From NCBI RefSeq assembly GCF_022829295.1, contig NZ_JAKSYH010000027.1, forward strand, positions 1 through 49,807: DNA of 49,807 nucleotides. The letters run 5' to 3'. This document shows positions 34,604 through 43,825 of the stretch, in pieces; positions within the stretch are counted from its first letter, which is position 1; each line of letters opens with the position of its first letter. Both the position numbers and the translations under genes were made by a program. Source of the DNA: Methylobacterium sp. J-088 (GTDB taxonomy: Bacteria; Pseudomonadota; Alphaproteobacteria; Rhizobiales; Beijerinckiaceae). The notes beneath the pieces were generated by a model that saw only the letters and a program-made list of their open reading frames with translations, made no database searches and was not told where the DNA came from.

Positions 34604-35218
34604 ATGATCCTGACACCGGCAATGCTGACCGCCCTGCTCACGCGGGACGACGTCGATCTCTGCTACATCCAGCAGGCGCTCGCGACGGTCTGCGCGCAGA
34701 GAGGGGACGAGGCGGATACCTTCCTCGACAAGATCCTGACGACGGTGCCGAAGAAGCGCGCCGCGATCGTGCGCACGCTGGCCGCCCAGGTCGACGGCGA
34801 ACGGCTCGCGAACCCGCGGCCCACCGACGGACGCAGGACCTCGAACGGGCAGGTTCACAGCAGGGGAGTCACGCCCCAAGCGCCCGGCACCCGCGGGCAG
34901 GTCGCGGCCAAGAGGGCTGAGGCGAGCTTCAACCCTTACTCGTTGTGGCTACGATATTCAGACACGTGCGCCGACATGCTCTCCTCCCTTTTGGGGAAGA
35001 GATCGAGGTGGGGGTGGTGCAGGAGGCACCATCACGCTCGATCCTTCACCACCCCCACCCCTACCCCTACCCAAAAGGAGGAGGGGAAACGCGCTCGTTC
35101 CTCAAACCTTTGGCATCCGCCGGAGAAGTATGAATCCGCTTGCGCACCGCGTCGCGCCGAAGCCCAATCGTCCCAAGCAGATGTGCACCATGCCGAACGT
35201 TTGACGCCTCTTGAATAA
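34604..35218 (+). CDS. Hypothetical protein whose tail runs through a palindromic repeat
   Basis: The first 70 or so codons have strong coding character and give a helical, acidic-basic sequence (DDVDLCYIQQALATVCAQRG, then FLDKILTTVPKKRAAIVRTL). After about residue 75 the translation turns Arg/Ser/Thr/Pro-rich, and residues from about 125 to 165 are encoded by the palindromic repeat itself. I infer an original short gene whose C-terminus was lost or extended when the repeat arose nearby. The start has no strong ribosome binding site. The true end is uncertain. Function unknown. Confidence 0.4.
   Translation: MILTPAMLTALLTRDDVDLCYIQQALATVCAQRGDEADTFLDKILTTVPKKRAAIVRTLAAQVDGERLANPRPTDGRRTSNGQVHSRGVTPQAPGTRGQVAAKRAEASFNPYSLWLRYSDTCADMLSSLLGKRSRWGWCRRHHHARSFTTPTPTPTQKEEGKRARSSNLWHPPEKYESACAPRRAEAQSSQADVHHAERLTPLE
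34981..35098. repeat. Dispersed palindromic intergenic repeat, copy B
   Basis: The inner arms GGTGGGGGTGGTG (35007-35019) and CACCACCCCCACC (35047-35059) are perfect over 13 bases. The outer arms, CCTCCCTTTTGGG on the left (34983-34995) and CCCAAAAGGAGG on the right (about 35070-35081), differ from those of copy A at 22-132, yet pair with each other, so the arms have changed together. The shared loop includes CACGCTCGATCC. It falls inside the tail of the 34604 ORF. Confidence 0.75.
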
Positions 35219-35352
35219 CACCGGCGCTTTTCCACCAACTCTTTAAAAAGCCGTCGGCAATTTGGTCGGCCACGGAACAAAACGACCGATCGTTTCTTGA
35301 GGGGCAGCTCGCAGGCTTCGCGCCGCATCGTTGGCGCAGACCGGCTCCCCCC

Positions 35353-36711
35353 ATGAAAGCATCGACCACCGCCCTGGACGTCATCGAGCGGCTGCCCGCA
35401 CGCTCGCGGACCGTCGATCGGATGGTCGTGAGCTGCGCGGTGATCCTGGCGCTGCTCGGCATTGCGGTCGGCGCCTTCACTTATCAGCAGCGCGGCAGCG
35501 AGGCCGTCCGGCACGCCATGGTGGTGGACGGCCTGCTCGGCCGTGTGCTGTTGGCGGTCCAGGACGCGGAGACCGGGCAGCGCGGCTACCTGTTGACGGG
35601 GGACGACACGTTCCTCCGGCCGTTCCGGGACGGACGCGCGCAGGTCAGCCGCGAGATCGCTCGACTGCACGACCACCTCCGGAACGACGACAGCCAGCGC
35701 GCCGAACTCGATGCCCTGATCCCGCTGCTCCGGGACAAGCTGAACGAACTCGGCACCACCATCGAGCTGCGCCGCAGCGGCGAGATCGACGCGAGTCAGG
35801 AGCAGGTGCGGCAGGGGCACGGACGGCAGGTGATGGACGAGATCCGGGCGATCATCGGCCGGATGGAGGACCACGAAGCCGCACTGATGGAGCAGCGTCA
35901 GGCCGCGAATTCCCGGGCCGCTCTGCTGATCTGGGGCCTACTCGCCGCCGTGGTGATTGCGCTCGTTCTGTTCGCCATGTCGGCCACGCGCGAGGCGGCG
36001 CGCCGCCGGAGCCTGTCGCGTTTCCTGCCGCAGGAGCTGGTCGCGCGGCTCGCCGACGATGACGGCAGCCTTAAAGCCGGCCGGCGCCAGCAGGCGGTGA
36101 TCGCCTTCATCGACATGCGCGGCTCCACCACCATCGCCGAACATCTCGACCCGCAGGAACTGTCTGCCTTCCTATCCGCCTTCCGCCGACGGGTGATGCG
36201 CATCTCGCGCCTGTACGGCGGTGTCGTCGACAAGTTCATCGGCGACGGCGCCCTCGTGGTGTTCGGCCTGCCCGAGCCGACGGCCGACGACGCGGCGCGC
36301 GCCGTGGCCTTCGCCAGCGATCTCGTCGAGGTCATCGCCCGCTGGAACGACAAGGGCGACCACGATGCCACGGTGCGCATCGGCATCGGCCTGCACTGCG
36401 GCGAGGTGTTCAGCGGGATCATCGGTGAGGACGCCCGCTACGAATTCACGGTGCTCGGCGACACGGTCAACGTGGCCGCGCGGCTGGAGCAAGCGACGAA
36501 GACCCACGGGGTCTCGGTGCTGGCCTCGGAGGCCGTCCGCCGTGCGGCGGGCACGACCACGGCGGCGTGGCGGGAGATCAGCCGGGAACCCCTCCGGGGC
36601 CGGCGGGAGCCGATGGCCTACTACACCTTTGCGCCAACGGCTCCGCCTACCCTACCGCCGGGACGCGAGGCATTAGGTGATCCGGCCGCGCCGATGCCGG
36701 CCGCCCCGTGA
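35353..36711 (+). CDS. CHASE3-domain class III adenylate/guanylate cyclase
   Basis: A 452-residue membrane-bound cyclase. A first membrane helix (about residues 26-45) is followed by a CHASE3 sensor domain, recognisable by DAETGQRGYLLTGDDTFLRPF, then a second helix (about 191-211) and the catalytic domain at 235-420. Metal-binding Asp254 (AFIDMRGST) and Asp298 (DKFIGDGALVVFG) are present, as is VLGDTVNVAARLEQAT with the transition-state Arg. Lys294 suggests ATP over GTP. It probably senses a periplasmic or membrane signal and makes cAMP. A short Pro-rich tail ends the protein. Confidence 0.92.
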   Translation: MKASTTALDVIERLPARSRTVDRMVVSCAVILALLGIAVGAFTYQQRGSEAVRHAMVVDGLLGRVLLAVQDAETGQRGYLLTGDDTFLRPFRDGRAQVSREIARLHDHLRNDDSQRAELDALIPLLRDKLNELGTTIELRRSGEIDASQEQVRQGHGRQVMDEIRAIIGRMEDHEAALMEQRQAANSRAALLIWGLLAAVVIALVLFAMSATREAARRRSLSRFLPQELVARLADDDGSLKAGRRQQAVIAFIDMRGSTTIAEHLDPQELSAFLSAFRRRVMRISRLYGGVVDKFIGDGALVVFGLPEPTADDAARAVAFASDLVEVIARWNDKGDHDATVRIGIGLHCGEVFSGIIGEDARYEFTVLGDTVNVAARLEQATKTHGVSVLASEAVRRAAGTTTAAWREISREPLRGRREPMAYYTFAPTAPPTLPPGREALGDPAAPMPAAP

Positions 36712-36827
36712 TGCCGCACCGCTCGTCGTCGGCCGGGCCGACACCTATCTGGGACAGCCGGCATGGACCGTCTCGGCGTCGTCTGTCGGACGGAAGCGAA
36801 TTCGGGACGACAGCATCGGAGGACGTC

Positions 36828-37157
36828 ATGGTCGATACGGACAGGATCACGGGTGCCGCGCGGGAGATCGGCGGCAAGGTCCAGAGCGCGGTCGGTGACC
36901 TCGCCGGCTCGGACCGCGACTCGATCGAAGGCCGCCTCCACGAGGTGCGGGGCGCGGCCGAGAACTTCTACGGCCAGACCAAGGATGCCGTCCGGCATGC
37001 GGCCGACGCGGTGTCGCATCAGGCCGAGGAGGTCTACGATCACGGTCGCGAATACGCCTGGGAGGGCCACCAGAAGTCGGTCGAATGGCCCCACGCCTCG
37101 CTTGTCGTGGCCGGGCTCGTCGGGCTGGGCCTCGGCCTGCTGATCAGCAAGCTCTGA
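36828..37157 (+). CDS. CsbD-like stress protein with C-terminal membrane anchor
   Basis: A 109-residue protein. The first 60 residues have the CsbD pattern (ITGAAREIGGKVQSAVGDLAG), a general stress family. The C-terminus WPHASLVVAGLVGLGLGLLISKL is a single hydrophobic helix like that ending DUF883/ElaB proteins, which tether ribosomes or complexes to the inner membrane. GGAGG upstream supports ATG 36828. It may be induced by general stress, but I could not identify an EcfG-type promoter with confidence. Confidence 0.85.
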   Translation: MVDTDRITGAAREIGGKVQSAVGDLAGSDRDSIEGRLHEVRGAAENFYGQTKDAVRHAADAVSHQAEEVYDHGREYAWEGHQKSVEWPHASLVVAGLVGLGLGLLISKL

Positions 37158-37241
37158 TCCGCGCCGCCGGGCGCCTAATGCCAGCTTCTGCGGGCGGCGC
37201 GATCCGGGCCGCTCGACAGAATCAGCCTCCGGGGAGCCGCC

Positions 37242-37529
37242 ATGAAAGTCTCAGCCGACCGGTGCATCGTGCCGATGGGCGTCGGCCCGTCTGTTTCGCC
37301 CTACGTCCGCGAGGTCAAAGCGATCGTCGAGGCGAGCGGGCTGACCGCCACGATGCATCCTAACGGCACCAATATCGAGGGTGAGCTGTCGGAGATCTGC
37401 GCGCTGGCCGAGCGGTGCGAGGCGAAGCTTGCCGAGATGGGCGTTCAGCGGACCTTCTTCACGCTGATCTTCTCGACACGGCGGGACAAGGATCAGTCCA
37501 TGGCCGACAAGCTCGCGGCCGTGACCTGA
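37242..37529 (+). CDS. MTH1187/YkoF-type thiamine-binding protein
   Basis: A 95-residue protein of the thiamine-binding DUF77 family. MKVSADRCIVPMGVGPSVSPYV and the later TATMHPNGTNIEGELSEI are family hallmarks. Members are small tetramers that bind thiamine or hydroxymethylpyrimidine in the cytosol. GGGGAG at 37231-37236 sits five bases before ATG. No TPP riboswitch motif is present upstream. It is followed 103 bases later by the YdeP/FdhF-like gene, with which it may be transcribed, though no functional tie is known. Confidence 0.88.
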   Translation: MKVSADRCIVPMGVGPSVSPYVREVKAIVEASGLTATMHPNGTNIEGELSEICALAERCEAKLAEMGVQRTFFTLIFSTRRDKDQSMADKLAAVT

Positions 37530-37632
37530 CCGCGGCAGAAGCGGAGGCAGCCGCAGTGACGCGCCTGTGATCCGACGTGGCCCTCGCGCGTTCCCTTAGT
37601 CCGGTCGCTGACGTGCCGGGTGGGAGGACGGC

Positions 37633-39951
37633 ATGGCCGAGCAGGAGAACGGTGAGATCCGGATCGAGCCCTATGACGGCCCGGCGGGCGGTTGGGGCTC
37701 GGCCCGGTCGCTGGTCGAGATCCTGACCCGGGAGGGCGTACCGATCACCGGTTCGGCCTTGCTGGTGAAGCAGAACAAGCCGGACGGCTACATGTGCACG
37801 TCCTGCGCCTGGGCGAAGCCCGCCAAGCCGCTGGCCTTCGAGTATTGCGAGAACGGCGCCAAGGCGACCGCCTGGGAGCAGACGCGCCGACGCGCGACCC
37901 CCGATTTCTTTGCCGCCCATACCGTGACCGAGTTGCTCGGCTGGAGCGACTACGCCCTGGAGGAGCAGGGCCGCCTCACCCATCCCCTGCGTTATGATCC
38001 CGAGACCGACCGCTACCGCCCGGTCTCCTGGGAGGAGGCGATGGCCGAGATCGGCCGGGAGCTGAAGGCCCTGCGGGAGGCGGATCCGCGCTCGGTGGTG
38101 TTCTACGCCTCCGGCCGGGCCTCGCTGGAAACCAGCTACATGTGGGCGCTGCTGGCCCGGCTCTACGGCAACAACAACCTGCCGGATTCCTCCAACATGT
38201 GCCACGAGCCGACCTCGGTGGCGCTGCCGCAATCGATCGGCGCCCCGGTGGGCACGGTCCTGCTGGAGGATTTCGAGACCACCGACCTGATCTTCTTCTT
38301 CGGTCAGAATGTCGGCTCGAATTCACCCCGGATGCTGCACCCGCTGCAGGAGGCGCGGCGCCGGGGTGCGCAGATCATCACCTTCAACCCGCTGCGGGAG
38401 CGGGGCTTGGAGCGCTTCACCGATCCGCAATCGCCCGTGGAGATGCTGACGCGCTCCTCCACACGGATCTCGACCCAGTATCATCAGGTGAAGGCCGGCG
38501 GCGACCTCGCAGCGCTCACCGGCCTGTGCAAGGCACTGCTCGCCCTCGACCGGGAGGCCGAGGCGGCGGGCAAGTCCCGGGTGCTCGACCACGCCTTCAT
38601 CGCCGAGCACACCCACGGCTTCGAAGACTTCGTGCACTTCTGCGATCGCCAGGACTGGCCTGCGCTGGAGCGGCGCTCCGGGCTGAAACGGCAGGGGCTG
38701 GAGGCGGCGGCGGCGGTCTATGCCCGGGCCAAGGCGGTGATTGGCATCTACGGAATGGGCCTGACCCAGCATCGCAAGGGCACCGAGACCGTGCGGATGC
38801 TGGTCAACTTGCTGCTCCTGCGCGGCAATATCGGCAAGCCGGGCGCTGGAATCTGCCCGGTGCGGGGCCATTCGAACGTTCAGGGCCAACGTACGGTCGG
38901 CATCACCGAGAAGCCGGAATTGGCCCCCCTGGACAAGCTCAAGGAACTCTACGATTTCGAGCCGCCGCGGGAGAAAGGCCTCAACACGGTCGAGGCCTGC
39001 GAGGGTATCCTCGACGGCAGCGTGAAGGCCTTCATCGGGCTCGGCGGCAACTTCCTGCGGGCGATCCCCGATACCGGCCGGATGGAGCCGGCCTGGAGGA
39101 CCCAGCGCCTGACCGTGCAGGTTTCGACCAAGCTCAACCGCTCGCACCTCGTGACCGGGGCGGTCGCCTATATCCTGCCCTGCCTCGGCCGCATTGAGAT
39201 CGACCAGCAGGCGAGCGGCCGGCAGGCGGTCTCGATGGAGAGCTCCACCGCGCAGTTCCACGGGTCCCGGGGCGCATCCGAACCGGTCGGGCCGCATGTG
39301 CGCTCCGAGCCCTGGATCGTCGCCGAGATCGCCAAGACGACCCTGCAGCCCAATCCGCGGATCGATTGGGATTCCTGGGTCGGCGACTACGGCCGGGTGC
39401 GCGATGCCATCGAGGCGACCTACCCGAAAGTGTTCCACGACCTGAACGGGCGGATGTTCCAGCCCGGGGGGCTGATCAAGCCGCTCGGCGCCCGCGACCG
39501 GAAGTGGGAGACCGAGACCGGCCGGGCGAATTTCGCGGTGCCGGACGGTCTCGAGGCAGATCCAGACCTGCCGGCCCGCGGGCACGACATCCTCGACTTG
39601 ATCACGCTGCGGTCGAACGACCAGTTCAACACCACAGTCTACGGCTACGACGACCGTTTCCGCGGCGTGAAGGGCACCCGCTCCGTGCTGTTCATGAACC
39701 GCCAGGACATCGCGCGCCTCGGACTCAAGGATGGCGGGGGCGTCGACGTGGAGACCAAGGCGGATGATCAGGTGGAGCGGCGCGTAACCGGCCTCCGGGT
39801 GATCGCCTATGACATTCCCGAGGGGAATTGCGGGGGCTACTATCCGGAGCTGAACGTCCTGCTGCCGCTCTGGCACCATGACGAGCAGGCCAAGACACCG
39901 GCCGCCAAGGCGATCACGGTGCGTGTGACCGCATCGACGCATTCGACCTGA
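37633..39951 (+). CDS. FdhF/YdeP family molybdopterin oxidoreductase
   Basis: A 772-residue molybdenum-cofactor protein of the FdhF/YdeP group. CTSC (C55, C58) and C72 near the N-terminus suggest a modified Fe-S site. SNMCHEPTSVAL places C190 and H191 at the position of the catalytic Sec-His in formate dehydrogenase H; here it is Cys, with no in-frame TGA. IIFFFGQNVGSNSPRM-like and RGNIGKPGAGICPVRGHSNVQG segments bind the cofactor, and an MopB C-terminal domain ends the protein. E. coli YdeP is linked to acid resistance; whether this oxidises formate is not known. GGGAGGA precedes ATG 37633. Confidence 0.92.
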   Translation: MAEQENGEIRIEPYDGPAGGWGSARSLVEILTREGVPITGSALLVKQNKPDGYMCTSCAWAKPAKPLAFEYCENGAKATAWEQTRRRATPDFFAAHTVTELLGWSDYALEEQGRLTHPLRYDPETDRYRPVSWEEAMAEIGRELKALREADPRSVVFYASGRASLETSYMWALLARLYGNNNLPDSSNMCHEPTSVALPQSIGAPVGTVLLEDFETTDLIFFFGQNVGSNSPRMLHPLQEARRRGAQIITFNPLRERGLERFTDPQSPVEMLTRSSTRISTQYHQVKAGGDLAALTGLCKALLALDREAEAAGKSRVLDHAFIAEHTHGFEDFVHFCDRQDWPALERRSGLKRQGLEAAAAVYARAKAVIGIYGMGLTQHRKGTETVRMLVNLLLLRGNIGKPGAGICPVRGHSNVQGQRTVGITEKPELAPLDKLKELYDFEPPREKGLNTVEACEGILDGSVKAFIGLGGNFLRAIPDTGRMEPAWRTQRLTVQVSTKLNRSHLVTGAVAYILPCLGRIEIDQQASGRQAVSMESSTAQFHGSRGASEPVGPHVRSEPWIVAEIAKTTLQPNPRIDWDSWVGDYGRVRDAIEATYPKVFHDLNGRMFQPGGLIKPLGARDRKWETETGRANFAVPDGLEADPDLPARGHDILDLITLRSNDQFNTTVYGYDDRFRGVKGTRSVLFMNRQDIARLGLKDGGGVDVETKADDQVERRVTGLRVIAYDIPEGNCGGYYPELNVLLPLWHHDEQAKTPAAKAITVRVTASTHST

Positions 39952-40001
39952 ACACGCCGGGGCGTCTGGCGCGCGGTCGGACTCTCCGGCATGGAACGGC
40001 C

Positions 40002-41375
40002 ATGGATCAGGCGACACCATCGGATGCGCGGCCGGACATTCAGGCGGATGCCCGGCTGCACGCGCTTATCGAGCGGATCGCCGCCGGGGCCGTGGTGCAG
40101 GAGCCGGGCTCGGATCTCTCGCACCTGATCGCGTCTCCGGGGGCGCTCGCCGCGGCGGGGTTCGACGGGCCGGGTTGTGTGGATGCCGAATCCGGCGGCC
40201 TGCCCCTTGCGGAGGCCGACCTGTCCCGGGCCCGCATGGAGGAATCGGATTTCTCCGCGGCCAACCTGCGCCGCGCCACGCTCACCGGCGCGGTCGGGCG
40301 CTCCACGCGATTCACCGGCGCGATCCTGGAGGCCGCCGACCTCTCCGACGCCGACCTGTCGGGGGCAGACTTTTCCGGCATCGTCGCAGGTCAGGTTCGG
40401 TTCGCCGGCGCCATGCTGGAGGATGCGCGCTTCGGGCAGGCCGCGATGCGCTTCGCCGACCTGTCCGGCGCGCTGCTCGACGGCACGGACTTCGCGGGCG
40501 CTGACCTCTGGGGCGCGGATTTCACCGGAGCGGACGCGGACGACACGGTGTTCCGCAACGCCCGGCTCGACGAGGCCAAGCTCGTCGATGCCAACCTGAC
40601 GCATGCGGATTTCGCCGGCGCGAGCCTCGCCAAGGCGACGCTCGCGGGCTCGCGCCTCCAGGGGGCGAACTTTTCGGGAGCGAAGCTCGACGGAGCCGAC
40701 CTCTCCGGGGCCGATCTGTCGGATACCGATCTCGTACGGCTGAACCTTGCCACCTGCCGACTACGTCATGCCCGCTTCTCGGGGGCATGGCTCAACGGGA
40801 CGCGGATGAGCGTCGAGCAACTCGGCGGCGCGGTCGGCGAGGAGGTGGCGGGCGATTTCGAGGCCGCGCAGGCGAGCTACCTCGCCCTGGAGCAGAACTG
40901 GAAGAGCATCGGCAGCCACGATGCGGCGAGCTGGGCCTACAAGCGCGGCCGACGAATGGGCCGCTTCCACGCCGGTCGGCAGGCGCGCGCCGCCTGGACC
41001 GGGCGGGACGGGGCCGGATTGCTGCGGCACGGCTACCGCTGGACCGCCGACCGTTTCGTCGAGTGGCTGTGCGATTACGGCGAGAGCCTGTCGCGCATCG
41101 CCCGTGCGTTCGCGCTGCTGATCGTGGTGTTCGGCGGCCTCTACGGCCTGACGGGTGGCCTGATCATCCTCGAGGGGCCGGAAGCGGGGCCGACCTACAA
41201 CCCCCTCGATCTCCTGAGCTACAGCGCCCTCAACATGATGACCGCGAACCCGCCGGAGATCGGCCTCAAGCCCACCGGCCGCGTCACCAACCTGCTGGTC
41301 GGCCTCGAAGGCGCGGTCGGCATCATCCTGATGGGGCTCTACGGCTTCGTCTTGGGCAACCGCCTGCGGCGGTGA
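40002..41375 (+). CDS. Pentapeptide-repeat protein with C-terminal membrane segment
   Basis: A 457-residue protein. Residues about 68-265 are a long run of A(D/N)LxxA-type pentapeptide repeats ([28 protein letters not shown]), which form a right-handed square helix. Residues 345-457 carry two hydrophobic segments ([20 protein letters not shown] and [20 protein letters not shown]) separated by a loop, an arrangement like a two-helix ion channel domain (Ion_trans_2) but without a clear K-channel filter. Function is unknown; repeat scaffold plus membrane pore suggests gating or anchoring. Starts 50 bases after the oxidoreductase gene. Confidence 0.87.
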   Translation: MDQATPSDARPDIQADARLHALIERIAAGAVVQEPGSDLSHLIASPGALAAAGFDGPGCVDAESGGLPLAEADLSRARMEESDFSAANLRRATLTGAVGRSTRFTGAILEAADLSDADLSGADFSGIVAGQVRFAGAMLEDARFGQAAMRFADLSGALLDGTDFAGADLWGADFTGADADDTVFRNARLDEAKLVDANLTHADFAGASLAKATLAGSRLQGANFSGAKLDGADLSGADLSDTDLVRLNLATCRLRHARFSGAWLNGTRMSVEQLGGAVGEEVAGDFEAAQASYLALEQNWKSIGSHDAASWAYKRGRRMGRFHAGRQARAAWTGRDGAGLLRHGYRWTADRFVEWLCDYGESLSRIARAFALLIVVFGGLYGLTGGLIILEGPEAGPTYNPLDLLSYSALNMMTANPPEIGLKPTGRVTNLLVGLEGAVGIILMGLYGFVLGNRLRR

Positions 41376-41585
41376 GGGCTGGGGAACCTATGGGGCCGCT
41401 TCGGGGCGCTTCTTGTGCTGGATCCCGGATCAGGTTCCGCGAACGCTCCACCTGACCGGGAAAACGTGGAGCCCGAGAATGAAGCGCGACGACCTTTCCC
41501 GGGCGCATGCAGCGAAAGCGGAATGCGACCCGGGACCGAGCACAGGGAGCGCCGCGAAGCGGCTCATCAGGTCAACGCTACACCC

Positions 41586-42056
41586 TCACTCGGTCACGCT
41601 GAGCCGCTCGATCACCAAGCTCAGATCCTTCCGCAGGGCCCGGATCTCCGGCTCGCTGAGTTCGAGCTGGCACATCACGGCCTCGCGGACTGCAACGGCC
41701 TCGGCGCGGAGCGCGGCGCCCTCCGGCGTCAGCGCGATCTCGACCTCGCGCTCATCCGACTGGCGGCGGGTGCGCAGAAGGAAACCTGCGCTCTCCAGGC
41801 GCTTCAGCACGGGCGTCAGCGTACCGGAGTCGAGCCGCAGTCGCCGGCCGATCTCCGAGACCGTGACGCCGTCCTGCTCCCACAGCACGAGGAGCACAAG
41901 GTACTGCGGATAGGTCAGCCCCAGGCGTTCAAGAAGCGGCCGGTAGGATTTCGTCATCCGGTGCGCGGCCGCGTAGAGCGCGTAGCAAAGCTGATTGTCG
42001 AGGAGGAGCGCATCCGTCTCGCGCTCAACCTCCACCATGTCGGCACTCTGCACCAT
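41586..42056 (-). CDS. ohrR: OhrR-type organic peroxide sensor (MarR family)
   Basis: A 156-residue MarR-family repressor with the OhrR hallmark: reactive Cys24 in [24 protein letters not shown], closely matching B. subtilis OhrR around its Cys15, and the conserved Tyr residues that hydrogen-bond the peroxide. The winged helix contains [20 protein letters not shown]. It represses ohr in other bacteria, but no ohr gene lies beside it here, so its targets are probably elsewhere, or it acts on itself. ATG 42056 or 42038 could be the start. 132 bases from selA. Confidence 0.9.
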   Translation of the reverse strand: MVQSADMVEVERETDALLLDNQLCYALYAAAHRMTKSYRPLLERLGLTYPQYLVLLVLWEQDGVTVSEIGRRLRLDSGTLTPVLKRLESAGFLLRTRRQSDEREVEIALTPEGAALRAEAVAVREAVMCQLELSEPEIRALRKDLSLVIERLSVTE

Positions 42057-42188
42057 ATCGTTCGCCTATCGCGGTCCGGGCACCGCACCTCTCGACCGCG
42101 ACCGCGGATCCGTCACGATACCACAACGCGCGAAGCCGGCACACGAGCTTCAGCCGGCGATCTTTGTCTCTCAACAAACCCATTCGGC

Positions 42189-43628
42189 TCAAGATACCGG
42201 CTGCCCAACTGACTTCAGACTGGCGAGGAGGCCGGCCTCGTCTTCCAGTGTGCGCAGGTCCAGAAGAATGACGTCGCCGCTGATCCGGCCGATCACCGGC
42301 ACCGGCAGAGCTCGCAACCGTTCGGCGAGGCGCTTGCACCGCCCCCCCGCGCCGCGGCGTGGCGATCCCGCATCCGCGTCGGGGGTCAGCATCAGGGCGG
42401 CGCTCGGCAGGGTCTCCACCGGCAGGGCGCCGGACCCGATCTGGCTGATGCACGCCGCGACCGAGACGGTGGCCGAGCCGGCGAGGCACTCCGCCACCGC
42501 GGGGGCGAGGCGCTCCGCCTGCGCGGCGATCGACGCCCGGTCCCGGGTGAGCAGCCGGAGGGTCGGCAGTTCCTCGGCCAACCGCTCGGGATGGAGGTAG
42601 AGCCGCAGCACCGCTTCGAGCGCCGCATAAGTCATCTTGTCGACCCGCAGCGCCCGCTTCAGGGGGTTCTTGCGCACACGGGCGATGAGATCCTTCCGGC
42701 CCGCCACGATCCCGCACTGGACCGCGCCCAGCAGCTTGTCGCCGCTGAAGGTGACGAGATCGGCCCGCTCCAGGGCAACGCGGACGGTCGGCTCCGGCGG
42801 CAGGCCGTATGCGGCGAGATCGACGAGGTTGCCGCTGCCGAGGTCGTCGGCCAGCGGCACGCCACGCTCCCGGCAGAGGGCGTAAAGCGCCTCGGGGTCG
42901 GCGGCGGCGGTGAAGCCCGCGATGGCGTAGTTGCTCGGATGCACCTTCATCACGAGGCCGGTGCGCGGGCCGATCGCCTCCGCGTAGTCACGCAGATGGG
43001 TGCGATTTGTGGTTCCGACCTCGTGCAGCCGGCAGCCGGCCCGCACCATCACGTCCGGCACCCGGAACGAGCCGCCGATCTCCACGAGTTCGCCGCGGGA
43101 GACCACGACCTCCTTGCGCATCGCCAGGGCGTTCAGCACCAGCAGCACGGCGGCCGCGTTGTTGTTGACCACCACCGCAGCCTCGGCCCCGGTCAGGCGG
43201 CAGATCAGGGCCTCGACATGATCGTCCCGCTCGCCGCGGGCGCCGGTCCCGAGGTCGAATTCGAGATTGCTCGCCTGCACCATCACGGCGGCCACCGCCT
43301 CGGCGGCCGAGCGGGGCAACAGGGCGCGACCCAGATTGGTGTGCAGAACCGTGCCGGTCAGGTTGAAGACCGGCCGCAGGGAGGGGCGTCGCTCGGCGGC
43401 GAGCCGCCGAGCCGCCTCCAGCCGGATCGCCGCCGCGTCGGGCACGGGGCCGCCCTCCGCCCGGATACCGGCCAGCACGGCCCGAACGGCACCCGTGAAG
43501 GCCGTGCGCCCGTAGGCGGCGAGATCTTCCGGCGCCGCGCTGCCGACCAGGCGCTCGACCGACGGTATCCGCCGCGGGCTCTGCGCCGCGTCGTCGGGTG
43601 TCGGGTGAATCTTGGCGGGTGAATTCAT
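42189..43628 (-). CDS. selA: L-seryl-tRNA(Sec) selenium transferase
   Basis: A 479-residue PLP enzyme that converts seryl-tRNA(Sec) to selenocysteyl-tRNA(Sec) using selenophosphate. The Schiff-base lysine is K298 in [13 protein letters not shown] (K295 in E. coli). [14 protein letters not shown] and [18 protein letters not shown] are family signatures, and [13 protein letters not shown] holds the PLP-contacting Asp. Its presence implies that this organism makes selenoproteins, likely a Sec formate dehydrogenase elsewhere. selB and selC are not in the window; selB usually follows selA, but here ohrR does. Confidence 0.95.
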   Translation of the reverse strand: MNSPAKIHPTPDDAAQSPRRIPSVERLVGSAAPEDLAAYGRTAFTGAVRAVLAGIRAEGGPVPDAAAIRLEAARRLAAERRPSLRPVFNLTGTVLHTNLGRALLPRSAAEAVAAVMVQASNLEFDLGTGARGERDDHVEALICRLTGAEAAVVVNNNAAAVLLVLNALAMRKEVVVSRGELVEIGGSFRVPDVMVRAGCRLHEVGTTNRTHLRDYAEAIGPRTGLVMKVHPSNYAIAGFTAAADPEALYALCRERGVPLADDLGSGNLVDLAAYGLPPEPTVRVALERADLVTFSGDKLLGAVQCGIVAGRKDLIARVRKNPLKRALRVDKMTYAALEAVLRLYLHPERLAEELPTLRLLTRDRASIAAQAERLAPAVAECLAGSATVSVAACISQIGSGALPVETLPSAALMLTPDADAGSPRRGAGGRCKRLAERLRALPVPVIGRISGDVILLDLRTLEDEAGLLASLKSVGQPVS

Positions 43629-43825
43629 GGTGGGACCAGAGATAACGATCCGGCTGTGCTGAGCCAGCCTTATCCAGCGCGGATTATCCGCGCAGGTTGT
43701 TCCATCCTCGCTGCGCCGTTAAGGGCAAACCCTGAAAACCGTGGGCGCCGGCACTCCGCATCCTTGCGGCTGCGCCTGGACCGCGCGATCACGCCACGAC
43801 CGCAACCCGCCGATGGAGACGCCGC

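Noticed and set aside
34430..34879. Minus-strand frame opposite the 34604 ORF
   Set aside because: Shadow of the coding strand, with an unlikely Arg/Gly/Pro composition.
37158..37241. TPP riboswitch before the thiamine-binding protein gene
   Set aside because: The conserved CUGAGA and ACCUGA-type motifs are absent and the gap is too short.
37633..39951. Selenocysteine (in-frame TGA) in the FdhF-like gene
   Set aside because: The frame is open throughout, and the catalytic position is an ordinary TGC Cys codon.
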